A stretch of DNA of 64,000 nt. Source: Thermoleophilaceae bacterium (GTDB taxonomy: Bacteria > Actinomycetota > Thermoleophilia > Solirubrobacterales > Thermoleophilaceae). Positions within the stretch are counted from its first letter, which is position 1. Each line of letters opens with the position of its first letter. Shown here one piece after another: positions 1 to 7,858 of the stretch. A program made the position numbers and the translations under genes. The notes beneath the pieces were generated by a model, which worked only from the letters and a program-made list of their open reading frames with translations, ran no database searches and was not told where the DNA came from. The stretch is from contig JAUJNT010000005.1 in the NCBI GenBank assembly GCA_030448005.1, positions 143,885 through 207,884 on the forward strand, written 5' to 3'.

Positions 1-197
1 AAGACCACTTCGCCCGTGGAGACTGATGCGAACGATTCGGCATCCCTGCCAAATCTTTCAGGTGATGCGAAAGATTCGGCATCCCTGCCAAATCGTTCAA
101 CGGCCTCTGGTGAGTCGGCAGTCCCCTCGAGGCTTGCGCCTACGGAGTCCCCGTCAAAGCGCGTGCCGTCCTCGAGCAGGAGGTAAGCTGCGGACAT
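1..197 (-). CDS. carA: Carbamoyl-phosphate synthase small subunit, N-terminal fragment with in-frame repeat insertion
   Basis: Glutamine-hydrolysing subunit of carbamoyl-phosphate synthetase, feeding pyrimidine and arginine synthesis. Only the first 65 codons are in the window; the gene runs off the left edge. The ATG (197-195) overlaps the pyrC stop as TGATG, so translation is probably coupled. Residues 5-16 (YLLLEDGTRFDG) and 61-66 (TGEVVF) match the conserved CarA start, where they normally lie only a few residues apart. Here about 40 residues separate them. The extra stretch holds two 13-residue units, ERFGRDAESFASP at 34-46 and the same unit with V for the final P at 47-59, encoded by palindromic DNA (see the repeat entry). 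The reading frame stays open through both units. Identity rests on the N-terminal motif plus position in a pyr operon. Confidence 0.85.
   Translation of the reverse strand, partial: MSAAYLLLEDGTRFDGDSVGASLEGTADSPEAVERFGRDAESFASPERFGRDAESFASVSTGEVV
30..98. repeat. Tandem palindromic element inside carA
   Basis: Two 30-bp cores at 30-59 and 69-98, period 39 bp, so exactly 13 codons. Each core is close to a perfect palindrome: 13-bp arms around a 4-nt centre (GGGA/TCCC), with one or two mismatches. The whole 69-bp block is also an inverted repeat of itself, because the right arm of one unit is complementary to the left arm of the other. It lies wholly within carA and keeps the frame. The form resembles the in-gene palindromic elements known from Rickettsia (RPE), but the sequence relationship was not tested. 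Confidence 0.85.
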
Positions 198-1555
198 CAG
201 GCCACACTCGCTATGGCGAAGGAGCGCTCGCGGTAGGCCACCACTCCCGCCGCCACCGTCATCCGGACCCGGCCCACGAGGCGTCGTCCGTCGAAGGCGC
301 AGTTGGCCGAGCGGCTCTCATAGCCCGCCTCCCCGGCCTCCCACTCCGAGGCCAGGTCCACAAGGCAGACGTTGGCAGGCTGCCCCTTCGCGATCATCGG
401 TATCCCGATGCCGAACGGCTCGCCACCTGCGGTCAGCCGCTCGACGAGCAGGCCGAGGTCGATCACGCCGGGCACCACGAGCTCGGTATGGATCGCGGCG
501 AAGGCCGTCTCGAGCCCGGTGACCCCCATCGGGGCGAGCTCGAACGGTTCCTCCTTCTCCTCGCGGGAATGCGGGGCGTGGTCGGTGGCCACGCAATCGA
601 GGACTCCACAGCGCAGCCCTTCGACGATCGCCTGGCGGTCGGCCTCCGAGCGCAGCGGCGGGTTCATCTTGCGGTTCGTGTCGAGCCCGCGCACGTCCTC
701 CTCCGAGAGAAGGAGGTGGTGGGGCGAGGCCTCCGCGGTGATCCGCGTACCCGCCGCCTTGGCACGCTCGATCACCTCCACCGTCTCGCGCGCCGAGACG
801 TGCTGGACGTGGATCTGGCCGTCCTCGTAGGCGGCGAGGTGCGTATCGCGGGCCACCATGCTCGACTCGGACACCGACGGGATGCCCGCAACGCCGAGCA
901 GCGCGGACACGTTCCCCTCGTGCATCACGCCGTCGCGTGACAGCGACGGGTCCTCCTCGTGCAGGGCGAGCGCACGGCCGGCCAGCCGCTGATACTGAAG
1001 TGCCTGGCGCATCACCCCGGCCGATCGGACGGGCAGCCCGTCATCGGTGAACGCCACGGCGCCGGCGTCGGCCAGCTCGGCCATCTCGGTCAGGCTCTCC
1101 CCGCGCTCGCCCACGGTGATCGCCGCCGTGAAGCCTGTGGGAATCCGCGCCTCCACGCGGGCGCGCTCGCGCAGCGAGCCGAGGACCGAGGGGGAGTCCA
1201 CCACCGGGTCGGTGTTCGGCATCGCGAGGATCGCGCAGTAGCCGCCGGCCGCCGCGGCGCGCGTGCCGGTGGCCACGTCCTCCTCGTCCTCGCGGCCGGG
1301 TGTGCGCAGGTGCACGTGCGGGTCCACGAAAGCCGGGAAGGCATGCAGCCCCTCGGCGTCCACCACCTCGGCGCCCTCGGGTGCACCGAGGGAGCCGGGA
1401 GCCCCGATCGCCGCTACCCGTCCGGCGCGCAGGAGGAGGTCGGCCGGCCCGTCGAGGCCTGCCCGTGGGTCGAGCACGTGGGCGCTTCGCACGAGTACCG
1501 TCACCGGTCGGGCGTCGGCGCGGTCGAGGCGGGGGTCGAGCAGGAGGTCGCTCAT
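197..1555 (-). CDS. pyrC: Dihydroorotase
   Basis: Zinc amidohydrolase that cyclises carbamoyl aspartate to dihydroorotate, the third step of de novo pyrimidine synthesis; cytoplasmic. 452 residues, a normal length for class I dihydroorotase. Visible signatures are the metal-binding DPHVHLRTPG (78-87), AMPNTDPVVD (111-120), the metal ligand region FTDDG (169-173), HVQHVS (249-254) and the catalytic ATDHAPH (323-329). The ATG overlaps the pyrB stop as ATGA (1555-1552), and its own stop overlaps carA. It is therefore the third cistron of a tightly coupled pyrR-pyrB-pyrC-carA operon. Nothing looks damaged. Confidence 0.97.
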   Translation of the reverse strand: MSDLLLDPRLDRADARPVTVLVRSAHVLDPRAGLDGPADLLLRAGRVAAIGAPGSLGAPEGAEVVDAEGLHAFPAFVDPHVHLRTPGREDEEDVATGTRAAAAGGYCAILAMPNTDPVVDSPSVLGSLRERARVEARIPTGFTAAITVGERGESLTEMAELADAGAVAFTDDGLPVRSAGVMRQALQYQRLAGRALALHEEDPSLSRDGVMHEGNVSALLGVAGIPSVSESSMVARDTHLAAYEDGQIHVQHVSARETVEVIERAKAAGTRITAEASPHHLLLSEEDVRGLDTNRKMNPPLRSEADRQAIVEGLRCGVLDCVATDHAPHSREEKEEPFELAPMGVTGLETAFAAIHTELVVPGVIDLGLLVERLTAGGEPFGIGIPMIAKGQPANVCLVDLASEWEAGEAGYESRSANCAFDGRRLVGRVRMTVAAGVVAYRERSFAIASVA

Positions 1556-2529
1556 GCGGGCTGTGGCTCGGGTGCCTCGCCGGAGTGCTCGCCGCTGAGG
1601 CGGGCGCCGTGGCCCCCACCCGGACCCGCGGGCCCACCGGCGAGCAGGTCGTAGAGCACCGCCATCCGGACCACCACACCGGACTCCACCTGCTGGGTGA
1701 TCAGCGCCTGGGGCGAGTCGATCACCTCGGCGGCCAACTCTACGCCCCGGTTGACCGGACCGGGGTGCATGAGCAGCTGATGTGAGCCCAACCGGCGCCC
1801 GTCGATCTGATAGCAGGCGGCGTACTCACGCAACGAAGGCACGAAGGACCCCTTCATGCGCTCGTGCTGCATCCGCAGGGCATAGACCACGTCCGCCTCC
1901 CCAAGATCGTCGAGCGAGTAGCGCACCTCACACCCGAGCGACTCGACTCCACGCGGGATGAGCGTGGGCGGCCCGCAGACCGTGACCTGACACCCCATCC
2001 GGCCGAAGGCGAGGATGTTCGATCGGGCCACCCGGCTGTGCAGGACATCTCCGACGATCCAGACCTTTCTGCCCTCGAGCGGACCGGCGCGGCGGCGCAG
2101 CGTGTAGAGGTCGAGCAGCGCCTGGGTGGGGTGCTCGTGCTTGCCGTCGCCCGCGTTGATCACCGCCGCCGAGGTCCAGCGCGCCACGAGGGCGGCCGCG
2201 CCGGCGTGCGGCGATCGGAACACGATGGCCGCGGGGTCATAAGCAGAGAGAGTCTGCACCGTGTCCTTCAGCGACTCACCCTTGTCCACGGAGGATCCCT
2301 GCGCCGTCACGTTCTCGACGTCGGCGGACAGCCGCTTGGCCGCGATGCCAAACGAGGAGCTGGTGCGGGTCGATGCCTCGTAGAAGAGGTTGATCACCGT
2401 CCGGCCACGAAGCGTCGGCACCTTCTTGATCTCCCGCCCGGCCACCTCGGCGAAGCTCTCGGCCAGCCGCAGGATCCGCTCGATGTCCTCACGCCTCAGG
2501 TCGTCGATCGACAGCAGGTGCCGTCTCAT
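1552..2529 (-). CDS. pyrB: Aspartate carbamoyltransferase catalytic subunit
   Basis: Condenses carbamoyl phosphate with aspartate, the committed step of pyrimidine synthesis. 325 residues. The carbamoyl-phosphate loop FYEASTRTSSSF is at 49-60, the SVDKGES loop at 80-86, and HPTQALLDL at 133-141. LMHPGPVNRG lies near residue 255. The last 25 or so residues (Gly/Pro-rich, ending EPQPA) extend past the usual C-terminus and look like a disordered tail. A strong Shine-Dalgarno GGAGGT ends about 7 nt upstream of the ATG, fitting the 76-nt gap that separates it from pyrR. No regulatory subunit gene is adjacent, as expected for actinobacterial ATCase. Confidence 0.97.
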   Translation of the reverse strand: MRRHLLSIDDLRREDIERILRLAESFAEVAGREIKKVPTLRGRTVINLFYEASTRTSSSFGIAAKRLSADVENVTAQGSSVDKGESLKDTVQTLSAYDPAAIVFRSPHAGAAALVARWTSAAVINAGDGKHEHPTQALLDLYTLRRRAGPLEGRKVWIVGDVLHSRVARSNILAFGRMGCQVTVCGPPTLIPRGVESLGCEVRYSLDDLGEADVVYALRMQHERMKGSFVPSLREYAACYQIDGRRLGSHQLLMHPGPVNRGVELAAEVIDSPQALITQQVESGVVVRMAVLYDLLAGGPAGPGGGHGARLSGEHSGEAPEPQPA

Positions 2530-2605
2530 CGATTACCTCCGCATGGCTTCCACCGCCGCGTTCTGAGACTCCTGTTCGGCGTCGGGCCCCCTCTTACGGC
2601 TCCGC

Positions 2606-3172
2606 TCACGCTTCGCCTCCCCTCTTCACGGTGATCTCCTCGTGGACCAGGATCACGACCTCGTCCTCGCCGTCGAGCTCTTCCATACGCACGTTCACGC
2701 GCTCGGCGCGCGCGGTCGGCAGGTTCTTGCCCACGTAGTCCGGTCTGATCGGAAGCTCGCGATGGCCGCGGTCGGCGAGCACGGCCAGCTGGACGCGCCG
2801 CGGGCGCCCGTAGTCGAACAGGGCGTCGATCGCGGCACGGACCGTTCGTCCCGTGAAGAGGACGTCGTCCACGAGCACCACCGTGGTCTCGCCTACCGGG
2901 AAGTCGATGTGGGAGGCGTGCACCACTGGTGACCCGGAGGGCTCGCGCAGCCCGACGTCGTCGCGGTAGAAGGAGATGTCGATGTCCCCGAGCGGAACGG
3001 GCTCGTCGACCAGGTGGGCCACCAGGTCCCTCAACCGTCCGGCGACGAGCGCTCCGCGACGGTGGATGCCGACGATCGCGATCGGCTCATCGCCGTTCTT
3101 CTCGACGATCTCGTGTGCCATGCGCACCAGCGTGCGCCGCATATCGTCGCGGTCGAGTACGACCTTGCTCAA
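2606..3172 (-). CDS. pyrR: Bifunctional pyr operon regulator / uracil phosphoribosyltransferase PyrR
   Basis: PRTase-fold protein that senses UMP/PRPP and controls the pyr operon through the mRNA; many homologues also have uracil phosphoribosyltransferase activity. 188 residues. The PRPP-binding motif VLVDDVLFTGRT is at 99-110 and the family-typical IVGIHRRG at 33-40. The start is TTG (3172-3170), preceded by the SD-like GGAAGGA about 6 nt away; the next in-frame starts would cut off conserved sequence. It is the first gene of the operon. The leader was inspected for a PyrR-binding anti-antiterminator, but nothing convincing was found. The leader instead carries a tandem 16-bp repeat. Confidence 0.95.
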   Translation of the reverse strand: MSKVVLDRDDMRRTLVRMAHEIVEKNGDEPIAIVGIHRRGALVAGRLRDLVAHLVDEPVPLGDIDISFYRDDVGLREPSGSPVVHASHIDFPVGETTVVLVDDVLFTGRTVRAAIDALFDYGRPRRVQLAVLADRGHRELPIRPDYVGKNLPTARAERVNVRMEELDGEDEVVILVHEEITVKRGGEA

Positions 3173-3248
3173 GGAACGTCCTTCCTGGCCTCTCGGGACC
3201 GGGTTAAAGGAACCTCGCCGAGACTAGCAAGGGGTGGGGACGACCCCC

Positions 3249-3312
3249 GGTGGGATGGCTCCCCGGTGGGATGGCTCCCCGGTGGGATGGCTCCCCGGTG
3301 GGATGGCTCCCC
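3249..3312. repeat. Four perfect tandem copies of a 16-bp unit
   Basis: The unit GGTGGGATGGCTCCCC is repeated four times without mismatch. Each unit is itself partly self-complementary (GGTGGGA against GGCTCCCC). It sits 77-140 bp upstream of the pyrR start codon, so in or near the leader/promoter of the pyrimidine operon. Confidence 0.95.
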
Positions 3313-3395
3313 GCGGCGGGGACGGCCTCCTGGCGGGCGGCGGCTTCGACCGCGAGGCTTCACGGGACCCCGGGCCCGGTCCGGTCATCGGCGTC

Positions 3396-3447
3396 GAGTG
3401 AAGCGTTTGCGGGGCTTGCGGCCCCTGCAAGGTTCAATGGGCGCCGC
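3396..3447. repeat. Dispersed hairpin repeat, GTGAA...GTTCA type, copy 1
   Basis: Begins GAGTGAAGCGTTTG and ends AAGGTTCAATGGGCGCC, with an inner G-rich/C-rich stem (GGGGC/GCCCC). It shares plan and end sequences with the elements at 3491, 16041 and 19938. This copy is the most diverged at its 3' arm. Confidence 0.6.
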
Positions 3448-3490
3448 GTGCCCCCGGCGGTGTCGGGCTTTGCATGAACCTGGCGGGGGC

Positions 3491-3542
3491 GAGTGAACGG
3501 TTCGTGGCGCGAGGGGGCCCCGAGAAGTTCACTGGGCGCCGC
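3491..3542. repeat. Dispersed hairpin repeat, GTGAA...GTTCA type, copy 2
   Basis: Starts GAGTGAACGGTT and ends AAGTTCACTGGGCGCCGC, with outer arms AGTGAAC/GTTCACT and a GGGGCCCC centre. About 44 bp separate it from copy 1, so the two form a tandem pair between convergent or non-coding flanks. Confidence 0.65.
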
Positions 3543-3621
3543 ATCATGGCGGCGAGTATCACAGCCACCTCCCATCTGGCGCCACGGAGGCGCCGTCCCG
3601 GACAGGGGCGTCACAGAACAT

Positions 3622-4434
3622 TTACCGTCGGGCTAGCGCCGCCGCGTGGGGCACACCCTCACCCCCGCCCAGCACGCGCTCGGCAAGGTCCCGGAGGCCG
3701 CGTCGGCTCGTGCCGCGCCCCGGATGCCCGATGCCGAGCTGCTCGAGGTAGACGCCGGTGCTCCTCTGCACGTCGAAGCCGGCGGCCTCGAGCATGCGCA
3801 GGTGTCCCGCCACGTTGGCCACCCACCACTGCCCGCGCCCGCTCGTGCCGTCGATCTTCGCTAGAGGCCGGCGCGGATGCAGGCGCGTGAGTACCAGATC
3901 CACCTGCTCGATCGACATGAAGAGACCGCCGCAGACGCTTCTGATCGCCGCGAGCGCGCGCAGCGGGTCACGCAGATGCAGCAGCAGGCTGCCGCAGACC
4001 ACCACGTCGAACTCGCCGAGCCGCTGGGGCGAGAGATCGTATGCGTTGATCTCCTCCTTCACGACTGACGAGCCGAGCAGCTCACGAGCGATCTCGAAGC
4101 CCGCGCCCTTCTCCCCAGCGATCTCCTCGAGCAGCTCGGTCGACTGACCGCCGAGGCGGACCTCGTGGTCCCACTCGGCGTGATCGGAGATGTCGGTGGC
4201 CACCACCTCGGCCGCCCCGCGACGCTCGAGCTCGAACGCGAGGAAGCCGTCGTAGGTGCCAACATCGAGGCAGCGCTTGCCCCGCACGTCTGGCCAGGGC
4301 AGGCGTTCGACGACGGGCCGGAGGTCGAATACCCCGGGGGTCGGGACCCCGGGGGCGACGTCGATGGTGTGGTACCAGAGCGGGTTGCGGGCGATCGCCT
4401 CCCGCGCCCGAGCCGGATCGGAAGCGCTGCTCAC
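3622..4434 (-). CDS. Class I SAM methyltransferase (CmoB/DUF1698-like), paralogue 1
   Basis: 270-residue cytoplasmic methyltransferase; substrate unknown. The opening LWYHTIDVAPGVPTPG (19-34) is followed by DLRPVVERLP and the SAM-binding motif I CLDVGTYDGF (55-64). An acidic residue ends the second strand (VVATDIS) and a GSLLLHLRDP motif follows. The WYHT..L..GV.TPG opening is shared with the genes at 16141 and 18881, so three paralogues lie within 16 kb. This layout is seen in the CmoB-like/DUF1698 group, but in polysaccharide clusters such enzymes more likely methylate sugars than tRNA. GTG start overlaps the rnz stop (GTGA). Confidence 0.8.
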   Translation of the reverse strand: MSSASDPARAREAIARNPLWYHTIDVAPGVPTPGVFDLRPVVERLPWPDVRGKRCLDVGTYDGFLAFELERRGAAEVVATDISDHAEWDHEVRLGGQSTELLEEIAGEKGAGFEIARELLGSSVVKEEINAYDLSPQRLGEFDVVVCGSLLLHLRDPLRALAAIRSVCGGLFMSIEQVDLVLTRLHPRRPLAKIDGTSGRGQWWVANVAGHLRMLEAAGFDVQRSTGVYLEQLGIGHPGRGTSRRGLRDLAERVLGGGEGVPHAAALARR

Positions 4435-5372
4435 GACCCGTCCCCGAAGAGGTGCTCGGGACTGCCGCGTTCGGCGAAGGGCACCAGCACGCGGTCGAAG
4501 TCCCGCGGAACGATCGTCTCCTCGAAGGTGGCGCGCGCCTCGTCTCGGATGGCGCCCGCCGGGTGGCGCGAGGACAGGTGGGTGAGCGCGAGCATCCGCA
4601 CGGCAGCCTTGGCCGCGAGCCGCGCGGCATCCCCGGCGGTGGAGTGACAGGTGATCCGCGCCCGCTCGGCCTCCTCTTCGAGGAAGGTGGCCTCGTGCAC
4701 CAGGAGGTCCGCCTCGTGGGCCACGGCCGCCGTCATCTCGCAGGCCGCGGTGTCCCCGGTGAGCACCACCTTGCGCCCTCGGCGGGACTCGCCCATGACC
4801 TGATCCGGCCGGACCTCGCCTTGAGCTCCCTCCACGGTCTCTCCCCGCTGCAGCCGTCCGAAGTCCGGGCCGGAGGGGACCCCGAGCGCGACGGCCCGAG
4901 CGGGGTCGAAGACCCCCGGGCGCTCATCCTCCACAAGCGCCCAGCCGAGCGCCGGGACACCGTGCTCGACGGCGAACGCGGCCAGCACGTAGCCCTCGCG
5001 CGGCAGCTCTTCTCCGGCCTGCACCTCCTGCACTACCACCTCGTAGGAGGTGCGGCCGATGAGCGGTTGCAGCACCTCGAAGAGACGCGTGAGTCCGGGA
5101 GGGCCGTGGACGCTGAGCGGCCGCTGCCTTCCCTGCAGCCCGTATGTCTTGAGCATGCCCGGCAGCCCGAGCACGTGGTCCGCGTGGAAGTGGGTGATGA
5201 ACACCTCGTCGATCTCCACGAGCCCCACTGAGCGGATCAGCTGACGCTGGGTGCCCTCGCCGCAGTCGAAGAGCAGGCGCTCCCCCCCTCGCCGCACGAG
5301 CGTGGCCGGCAGCCCACGCCTCACGGTGGGCGCCGATCCGGCGGTGCCCGCAAAGAGAACATCGAGGTCCAT
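4431..5372 (-). CDS. rnz: Ribonuclease Z (tRNA 3' endonuclease)
   Basis: Metallo-beta-lactamase-fold endonuclease that trims the 3' trailer of tRNA precursors. 313 residues, normal for the short bacterial form. The GTAGSAPT start, FDCGEGTQRQ (36-45) and the zinc motif HFHADH (61-66) are diagnostic. Further ligands are in the LTGDTAAC and HEATF regions, and the C-terminal LTHLSSRH matches the family HxSxRY-like motif. It overlaps the downstream methyltransferase by 4 nt. A tRNA gene without an encoded CCA lies about 570 bp away on the other strand, a possible substrate. Confidence 0.95.
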   Translation of the reverse strand: MDLDVLFAGTAGSAPTVRRGLPATLVRRGGERLLFDCGEGTQRQLIRSVGLVEIDEVFITHFHADHVLGLPGMLKTYGLQGRQRPLSVHGPPGLTRLFEVLQPLIGRTSYEVVVQEVQAGEELPREGYVLAAFAVEHGVPALGWALVEDERPGVFDPARAVALGVPSGPDFGRLQRGETVEGAQGEVRPDQVMGESRRGRKVVLTGDTAACEMTAAVAHEADLLVHEATFLEEEAERARITCHSTAGDAARLAAKAAVRMLALTHLSSRHPAGAIRDEARATFEETIVPRDFDRVLVPFAERGSPEHLFGDGS

Positions 5373-5438
5373 CGCGGCGCCTATCTTGGCGCTTCGAGGC
5401 CGCAGCCCGGGTCCGCGGGGGCCGCGGCGTCTCGTCGC

Positions 5439-5927
5439 TCATGGCAACTCGACCAGCTCGAAGGCGATCCGGTCGCCCTCGATCCGAGCCATCCCCATCG
5501 TTCGGACCGGTGCCCGGCGGCGCTCGGTGGGGCTTCCGGGGTTGAAGATCTGAAAGCCGTCGGCGTCCTCGTGGAGTGGCAGGTGGGAGTGCCCAAACAC
5601 CGCGGCGTGGGCGGTGGGAAAGCGCGTCCGGAGCCGCTCGATGCGCCCGCGGGCGGGCCCCGAGTCGTGCACCATCGCGATACGGGCCTTCTCTGCCTCC
5701 ACGACCCGCTCGGCGGGTAGCCGCGCGCAGAGAGCGGCGGAGTCGACGTTTCCATGAACGGCTAGGAGCGGGGGGCCGATCGCCTCCATGTCCGTGAGCG
5801 CCTCCTCGGTCATGACGTCCCCGCCGTGCAGGATCAGGTCGGCGGCTCGCAGCCGCTCCACGCACGCATCGGGAAGCCGGCGGGCGCCGCGCGGCATGTG
5901 CGTGTCGGAGATGATCGCGATCAGCAT
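5439..5927 (-). CDS. YfcE/MJ0936-family phosphodiesterase
   Basis: Small calcineurin-like metallophosphoesterase of 162 residues. Metal-binding motifs appear in order: ISDTHMPRG (6-14), HGGDV (34-38), GNVD (about 59-62) and GHSHLPLH. The C-terminal INPGSPTERR is typical of the YfcE branch. Homologues hydrolyse phosphodiester bonds in vitro; the physiological substrate is unclear. It is first in the run yfcE-like, rnz, methyltransferase, with 66 nt before rnz. Confidence 0.9.
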   Translation of the reverse strand: MLIAIISDTHMPRGARRLPDACVERLRAADLILHGGDVMTEEALTDMEAIGPPLLAVHGNVDSAALCARLPAERVVEAEKARIAMVHDSGPARGRIERLRTRFPTAHAAVFGHSHLPLHEDADGFQIFNPGSPTERRRAPVRTMGMARIEGDRIAFELVELP

Positions 5928-5943
5928 CTAGACTGGCCCCCGG

Positions 5944-6016
5944 GCGCCCGTAGCTCAGTGGATAGAGCGCTGCCCTCCGGAGGCAGAAGTCGCAAGTTCG
6001 AATCTTGCCGGGCGCG
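5944..6016 (+). tRNA. tRNA-Arg (anticodon CCG)
   Basis: Complete 73-nt cloverleaf. The acceptor arm is GCGCCCG/CGGGCGC (5944-5950, 6009-6015) with discriminator G. The D arm is GCTC..GAGC, the anticodon arm CTGCC/GGCAG with loop CTCCGGA giving anticodon CCG, and the T arm GCAAG/CTTGC with loop TTCGAAT. CCA is not encoded. It reads CGG codons, common in this genome. No integrase or att-like duplication was seen next to it. Confidence 0.97.
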
Positions 6017-6333
6017 CTACTCGGAAGTGTGAGCGCTGTCGGTCACCGTGAGGCTCGAGCAGGACGGACCGGAGGCGCACTGCCGACGGCCGGTCGTCAG
6101 CAGCGCGCCCCCCGCCTGTCCCTAGGGCGAGGCCGTCGCGGGAGTTCCTTGCCCCGTCCGTGGCGCGACCGCGATGACCTCTCGCCATCTACAACGCACG
6201 CAAGCGACAAAGGTTCACCAGAACCCTGGCGCCGGTGCCTGCCGAGGTGTCCCTCCGAATCGTCGCTCCCGCAACTTGCCCCACCGTCCCGGGTTAGAGA
6301 CGTCGGATACAACACTGGCCCTGGAGCGAACTC
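6017..6333. other. Gene-free spacer after tRNA-Arg
   Basis: About 317 nt between the tRNA and a secreted repeat protein. Short ORFs on both strands have no recognisable features. No integrase, attachment repeat or clear terminator is visible. It should contain the promoter of the downstream gene, but none could be assigned. Confidence 0.5.
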
Positions 6334-7737
6334 GTGGCTCCGTCGTGTAATCGCATAGGTCTATCGCAGGTAGCACTTTTGATCGTCATGGCCCTCGGCT
6401 CGGTCGCAGCGCCCGCCTCGGCCTCGACCGCGGCGCTTGTGGAGCTCCCACCCGCCGTCTGTAAGCCTGTCGCAGGCGAGCCGTGCCGGCCACCAACCGA
6501 GACGGCGCTTGTATACAGCGGCGGCCGCGAGGCGAATCGCGTCACGCTCGGCTCAGCCCTCGGCGGCCCGATTCGCATCAGCGACAGCGGGGCGGTGATC
6601 CAGCCCGGGCGGGGCTGCACGCGTGTCGAAGATCACACCGTGATCTGCATGCCACCGAGCTCACCGCGGCTGCAGACCCTCGTCCTCGTGGCGGTGGGCG
6701 GCGGCGGCGACCGGGTCAGGTCCGGGCTTGCTCTCGGGGTGGGCGTCGATGGCGGCCCTGGAAACGATCTGCTCGTCGGCGGCCCCGGTCCCGACCTGCT
6801 CTTCGGCGGGAGCGGCGCCGATCGCCTGCGCGGCCTCGGTGGCGACGATCGCCTCCACGACGCCTCGCTGCGGGACTTCCTGTCCAACGCCGTTCAGCCT
6901 GCCCCGCCCTTCCCCCCGCGCACCCTGCCTCCCGGACGCTCCCGCGACTCATTCGACGGCGGAAGCGGGAAGGACACCGTCAGCTACGAGGGGCGCCTTG
7001 CGAAGCTCAGGGTCAACCTCGCAAGCTCGAAGGCGGGCGCGGGTGCCCGCGGCGAGCGCGACTCAATCAGCCGGGTCGAGCACGCCGTCGGCGGCGCAGG
7101 CGATGACAGGCTCTTGGGCAACAGAGGGGCCAACCTCCTTGACGGCGCAAAGGGCGATGACCTGCTCGCGGGCGCGGCCGGTGCGGATCGCCTCCGGGGC
7201 GGCGCCGGGAATGACGTGATTCGCGGCGGCTCGGGCAACGACGCCATCAACTTCCCCGGCCCCGCCTCGGCGGATCGCATCTTCTGCGGATCGGGCCGCG
7301 ACTCCATCGGCACCGCGTACCAGCGGGACCTTGTGGCGGACGACTGCGAGAGCCTGAGCTTCTCTCCACCCCGCCCACCCGACAGGCTGCAGATCCTGGG
7401 CGTCGAGTCGCTCCTTCCGCTCCGTCGAGGCCGCCCTGCGCGGGTGCTGAGGGGCCGATTGAGCTGTGTCCCGGGCGCCGTCTGCCAGGCCCGGGCCGAG
7501 CTACGCGTCCGCGGGCCCGGCAGGCGGGGCGGAACGGCGCCGCCGCGCGGGACGCTGCTTGGCTCTCAGGCGCTTACTCTCATAGGGACCGAGACCAAGA
7601 CCGTCGAGCTGAGGGTCTCCTCGCGTGGCCTGCGGCTCCTGCGCCGCCACCGGGCACTGCGCGCCCGCGTGATCATCGCCAGCCAGTTCTCCAGCGCGCA
7701 ACCGCCCGGCTACACCACGGTGCTGCGGGCACCCTAG
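6334..7737 (+). CDS. Secreted protein with hemolysin-type Ca-binding nonapeptide repeats
   Basis: 467 residues from a GTG start. A signal peptide (hydrophobic run LSQVALLIVMALGSVAA, then ASA) is followed by a Cys-containing N-terminal part. Two blocks of GGxGxD-type nonapeptides appear at about residues 139-173 (e.g. GGPGNDLLVGG, GGSGADRLRG) and 248-310 (GGAGDDRLLG, GGSGNDAI). Such repeats form Ca-binding parallel beta-rolls. A CGSGRD...DDCE segment ends the roll, and about 110 residues follow with Arg-rich, Ig-like beta character. No RTX protease or lipase domain is present and no type I exporter is nearby, so export is presumably by Sec. Function unknown. A second repeat protein lies at 13147. 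Confidence 0.8.
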   Translation: MAPSCNRIGLSQVALLIVMALGSVAAPASASTAALVELPPAVCKPVAGEPCRPPTETALVYSGGREANRVTLGSALGGPIRISDSGAVIQPGRGCTRVEDHTVICMPPSSPRLQTLVLVAVGGGGDRVRSGLALGVGVDGGPGNDLLVGGPGPDLLFGGSGADRLRGLGGDDRLHDASLRDFLSNAVQPAPPFPPRTLPPGRSRDSFDGGSGKDTVSYEGRLAKLRVNLASSKAGAGARGERDSISRVEHAVGGAGDDRLLGNRGANLLDGAKGDDLLAGAAGADRLRGGAGNDVIRGGSGNDAINFPGPASADRIFCGSGRDSIGTAYQRDLVADDCESLSFSPPRPPDRLQILGVESLLPLRRGRPARVLRGRLSCVPGAVCQARAELRVRGPGRRGGTAPPRGTLLGSQALTLIGTETKTVELRVSSRGLRLLRRHRALRARVIIASQFSSAQPPGYTTVLRAP

Positions 7738-7858
7738 CCGCTAGCCTCCGAAGCGCATCGGAGTCGCCACTCCGGTGCCACGGGGCGGGCCGGTCACGCG
7801 GCGCCGCCCCACTTTCGTCGTAGGGCTAGAACAGGTCTGGCACCCGCCCGCTCGACGT

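Larger units (their letters stand above)
3173..3621. other. Non-coding region upstream of pyrR, rich in repeats
   Basis: About 450 nt without a credible gene, between pyrR (5' end) and the 3' end of a methyltransferase gene. It holds four perfect tandem copies of a 16-bp unit (3249-3312) and two members of a dispersed hairpin repeat (3396-3447, 3491-3542). The pyr operon promoter must lie here, but no -35/-10 pair stands out. ORFs across the region are GC-skew artefacts with repetitive Pro/Arg/Gly translations. Confidence 0.6.

Noticed and set aside
30-98. CRISPR or intergenic repeat at the left edge
   Set aside because: Only two units, no unique spacers, and the sequence is inside the carA reading frame.
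26-940. Long plus-strand reading frame opposite pyrC
   Set aside because: Arg/His/Gly-rich translation without motifs, fully antisense to an intact dihydroorotase; a typical shadow in GC-rich DNA.
3249-3312. CRISPR array
   Set aside because: Units are contiguous 16-bp repeats without spacers, and no cas genes are present.
3173-3395. PyrR-binding attenuator in the pyr leader
   Set aside because: No convincing conserved anti-antiterminator and no terminator with U-tract; possible but not supportable by eye.
5944-6333. tRNA-Arg as an integration site for a genomic island
   Set aside because: No duplicated tRNA 3' end, integrase or composition change was seen in the following genes.
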